The notes beneath the pieces were generated by a model that was given only the letters and a program-made list of their open reading frames with translations, searched no databases and was not told the DNA's origin. A stretch of 64,000 bases of DNA from the NCBI RefSeq assembly GCF_005222955.1, contig NZ_LWUA01000113.1, positions 1-64,000 of the forward strand. The letters are read 5' to 3'. The position numbers and the translations under genes are program-made. The DNA comes from Blastococcus sp. CCUG 61487. Its GTDB lineage: Bacteria > Actinomycetota > Actinomycetes > Mycobacteriales > Geodermatophilaceae. Positions 62,363 through 64,000 of the stretch are shown piece after piece. Numbering within the stretch: position 1 is the first letter of the stretch; every line of letters begins with the position of its first letter.

Positions 62363-63763
62363 TCAGCAGCGGGCTCCCATTCGATGCAGTGCTTTCGTGA
62401 AGCTGGCGTTCCACAGACCGAGGTGCGGCCAGCGCTCGGCGACGTGCGCCGTCGCCTCGTCCGCCGTCATCCCCTCCGTGCGCATCAGCCAGGCCCGCAG
62501 CACCAGACCGGTCCGCGAGGCGCCGCCGTGGCAGTGCACCACGAGTCGGTGGCCCTCCGCGCGCAGCGCCGCCATGTCCTCGAGGACGTCGGCCAGCACG
62601 ACATCCAGGTCGCTGTTGTGCTCGTTGTCGGCGACGTAGGCCATCCGCTGCAGCTCGTGCTCGAACGGCTCGCCCAGCCGGCACAGCGAGATCACCGCGA
62701 AGTCTTTCTCGCTGTACCGCGCCCCGTCGAGGTTGGCCGCCCAGATGCCGGGCAGTACCTCCGTCGGCCCGATCCGCGGGATCACGCCCGGGTCGTAGCT
62801 CTGCTGCACCCCGGTGTCCAGCGCCGCCGCGAGCTGCTGCAGGTCCGCCAGCCGCCACACGCGATCGCCGTGCCCGGGCACGCGGCCGTGCACCACCGAG
62901 GCCCACCGGCTCGGGATGCCGCCCATCCCGTAGACCGCACCGGCCAGCCCGCCGGCCACGCAGGCAACGGTGTCGGTGTCCCCGCCCAGGTCGATCACCA
63001 GGCGCAGCACCTCGGCGAAGTCGCGCCCCTCCCGCAGCGCCCACACGGTCTGCCCGAGCGTCGGCCACACCGCGCCGTTCGACTCGGTCGCCCGGTCCGG
63101 CGTCCAGTCCTCGGCCAGCACCGTCGCCCACCGGTCGCGGTGCTCGTCGGCCACCAGCGCCAGCGCCCACGGGACAGCCGCCAGCGGATCCCCGCCGTCC
63201 AGCGCCACCCGCATCAGCTCGTGGAAGATCGCGCAGCCCTCGCCGGCCGCCGGGTCGCCGTGGGTCAGGGCCGAGATCCGCCGCGCGGCGTCCGTCGTCG
63301 CGGCGGTCCCGAACCGCGCGAACCAGATCGCCGCCGGCGTCGTCCGCATCAGCGAGCCGTTGCCCGCCGCGTGCCCGGAACGGGCGAAGTGCTCGGCCGC
63401 GGCGACGTCCCACGGCCGGCCGGAGGAGAGCACCGATCGGGTCTGGTTGCCGATGTCCGGCGGCCCGGCCGCCGCCCACCGGGCGAAGCGGTCGAACACG
63501 TCCACGAGGTCGAGACCGTCGTGCTCGACCAACGACGTCGCCACGAGCAGCGACACCTGGGTGTCGTCGGTGAACTCGCCCGGCGCCCAGCCCAGCGAGC
63601 CACCGCCGCACATCTCGGTCTTCGAACCCCGCGCCGGCACCGGGAAGCGACGGGAGAACTCGCCGGCAGGGCCGAACTCGAACGGCGCCCCAAGCGCGTC
63701 GCCGACGGCCGAGCCGACCAGTGCTCCGGCAACCCGGTGCGAGCGGTGCATGGACGTGGTCAC
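62363..63763 (-). CDS. ADP-ribosylglycohydrolase fused to dual-specificity-type phosphatase
   Basis: GTG 63763 has AGGAGAGCCC directly upstream. The 466-residue protein has an N-terminal ADP-ribosylglycohydrolase of the DraG type (GSAVGDALGAPFEFG, GEFTDDTQVSL, GNGSLMRTTPA, DLGGDTDTVACVAGGLAGAVYG), with the paired aspartates that bind two metals. The C-terminal ~130 residues are a cysteine phosphatase with VHCHGGASRTGLV (Cys about 411, C-x5-R). The first half removes ADP-ribose from proteins or nucleic acids; the second would remove phosphate from protein or a sugar-phosphate product. Both active sites look intact. The gene is single and convergent to the DUF4352 gene. Confidence 0.92.
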   Translation of the reverse strand: MTTSMHRSHRVAGALVGSAVGDALGAPFEFGPAGEFSRRFPVPARGSKTEMCGGGSLGWAPGEFTDDTQVSLLVATSLVEHDGLDLVDVFDRFARWAAAGPPDIGNQTRSVLSSGRPWDVAAAEHFARSGHAAGNGSLMRTTPAAIWFARFGTAATTDAARRISALTHGDPAAGEGCAIFHELMRVALDGGDPLAAVPWALALVADEHRDRWATVLAEDWTPDRATESNGAVWPTLGQTVWALREGRDFAEVLRLVIDLGGDTDTVACVAGGLAGAVYGMGGIPSRWASVVHGRVPGHGDRVWRLADLQQLAAALDTGVQQSYDPGVIPRIGPTEVLPGIWAANLDGARYSEKDFAVISLCRLGEPFEHELQRMAYVADNEHNSDLDVVLADVLEDMAALRAEGHRLVVHCHGGASRTGLVLRAWLMRTEGMTADEATAHVAERWPHLGLWNASFTKALHRMGARC

Positions 63764-64000
63764 GGGCTCTCCTCGATGCGGCGAACTCGACCAACCTCTC
63801 ACGCCTTCCTGGGGTGTTCCGCCCGGCCCGGGCCGCGCTGCGTCGTCCGCCTGCCCCCGCCGTGAATCGCCCGGACCAGCGATGTCCCGCGCCGTCGCAT
63901 CGCGGGCGCCACCAGCGACTGGTGGGGCAGGGCGTCAGCAGTGGGACGACCGCCCGCTCCGACTCGCTGACCCGGGCCGCGGCTTCGACGTCACCGGCTC
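63764..64000. other. Window end, no supported gene
   Basis: These 237 bases include the ribosome site and presumably the promoter of the minus-strand hydrolase-phosphatase gene. Short open frames are present on both strands, but none has a recognisable domain or a convincing start, so nothing further is called. A gene ending or beginning just past the edge cannot be excluded. Confidence 0.4.

Noticed and set aside
1-64000. CRISPR arrays, tRNA or rRNA genes, and phage integrase attachment sites
   Set aside because: On reading the intergenic regions I saw no regularly spaced repeats, cloverleaf-like sequences with CCA-type ends, integrase genes or paired direct repeats at the island borders.

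Overview
The window looks like chromosomal DNA from a high-GC actinobacterium, most plausibly of the Geodermatophilaceae type (Blastococcus, Modestobacter or Geodermatophilus). The pointers are the uniform high GC, frequent GTG/TTG starts, many GTGA/ATGA stop-start overlaps, a DUF222-HNH (13E12-type) gene under a perfect actinobacterial LexA box, a pRiA4b ORF-3-type protein and a NarL-type two-component pair. The family placement is inference from gene content; no rRNA or tRNA is present to test it.

About 1-47 kb is one long defence and DNA-processing island. The left edge (1-6045) has a truncated endonuclease/exonuclease/phosphatase protein, a PD-(D/E)XK protein, a GIY-YIG remnant, a DUF4839 membrane protein and a frameshifted RecB-nuclease/helicase fusion. 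An ordinary crotonase gene follows. Next is a type I restriction-modification locus (8660-16632). Its first gene encodes a helix-turn-helix / dead methyltransferase / specificity-like protein, followed by hsdM, hsdS and a separately promoted hsdR; near-identical dyads precede the first gene and hsdR. A divergent coiled-coil gene with a degenerate nuclease core flanks it.

16917-30345 is a same-strand cluster of six genes: SNF2-like helicase, HelD/UvrD-like helicase, lipase-like hydrolase with a glycine-rich membrane region, DUF6361 protein, phospholipase-D-like protein and a large SF2 helicase. The last four are tightly coupled. I do not recognise this set as a named system. Convergent to it is a minus-strand group (39642-30362): AddB-like and AddA-like nuclease-helicases, an HNH endonuclease, a Vsr-type nickase and a nuclease/alkyltransferase-like fusion.

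Divergent from addB is a seven-gene operon (39935-47049) in which every junction overlaps by 1-4 bases: DEDDh exonuclease-TerB-BRCT, NERD-UvrD helicase, OGG-type glycosylase, PGN_0703-like nuclease, DUF7669-DUF6884-GIY-YIG protein (frameshifted), membrane helix-hairpin-helix protein and a PASTA protein. Damage recognition, unwinding and cleavage activities are combined in one transcript, a second candidate undescribed system.

From about 47 kb to the end the content becomes housekeeping or accessory: a DUF4253 gene (frameshifted), a Phd/YefM-RelE toxin-antitoxin pair, a CocE-type hydrolase, a DUF3303 protein, a membrane protein, a histidine kinase with an internal degenerate duplication plus its response regulator, a pRiA4b-type protein, the DUF222-HNH gene, a zinc-ribbon/coiled-coil/PrsW operon, a DUF4352 protein and an ADP-ribosylglycohydrolase-phosphatase fusion. 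Three genes carry a -1 frameshift at a CCG(G) site, which raises the possibility of consensus errors in the assembly.
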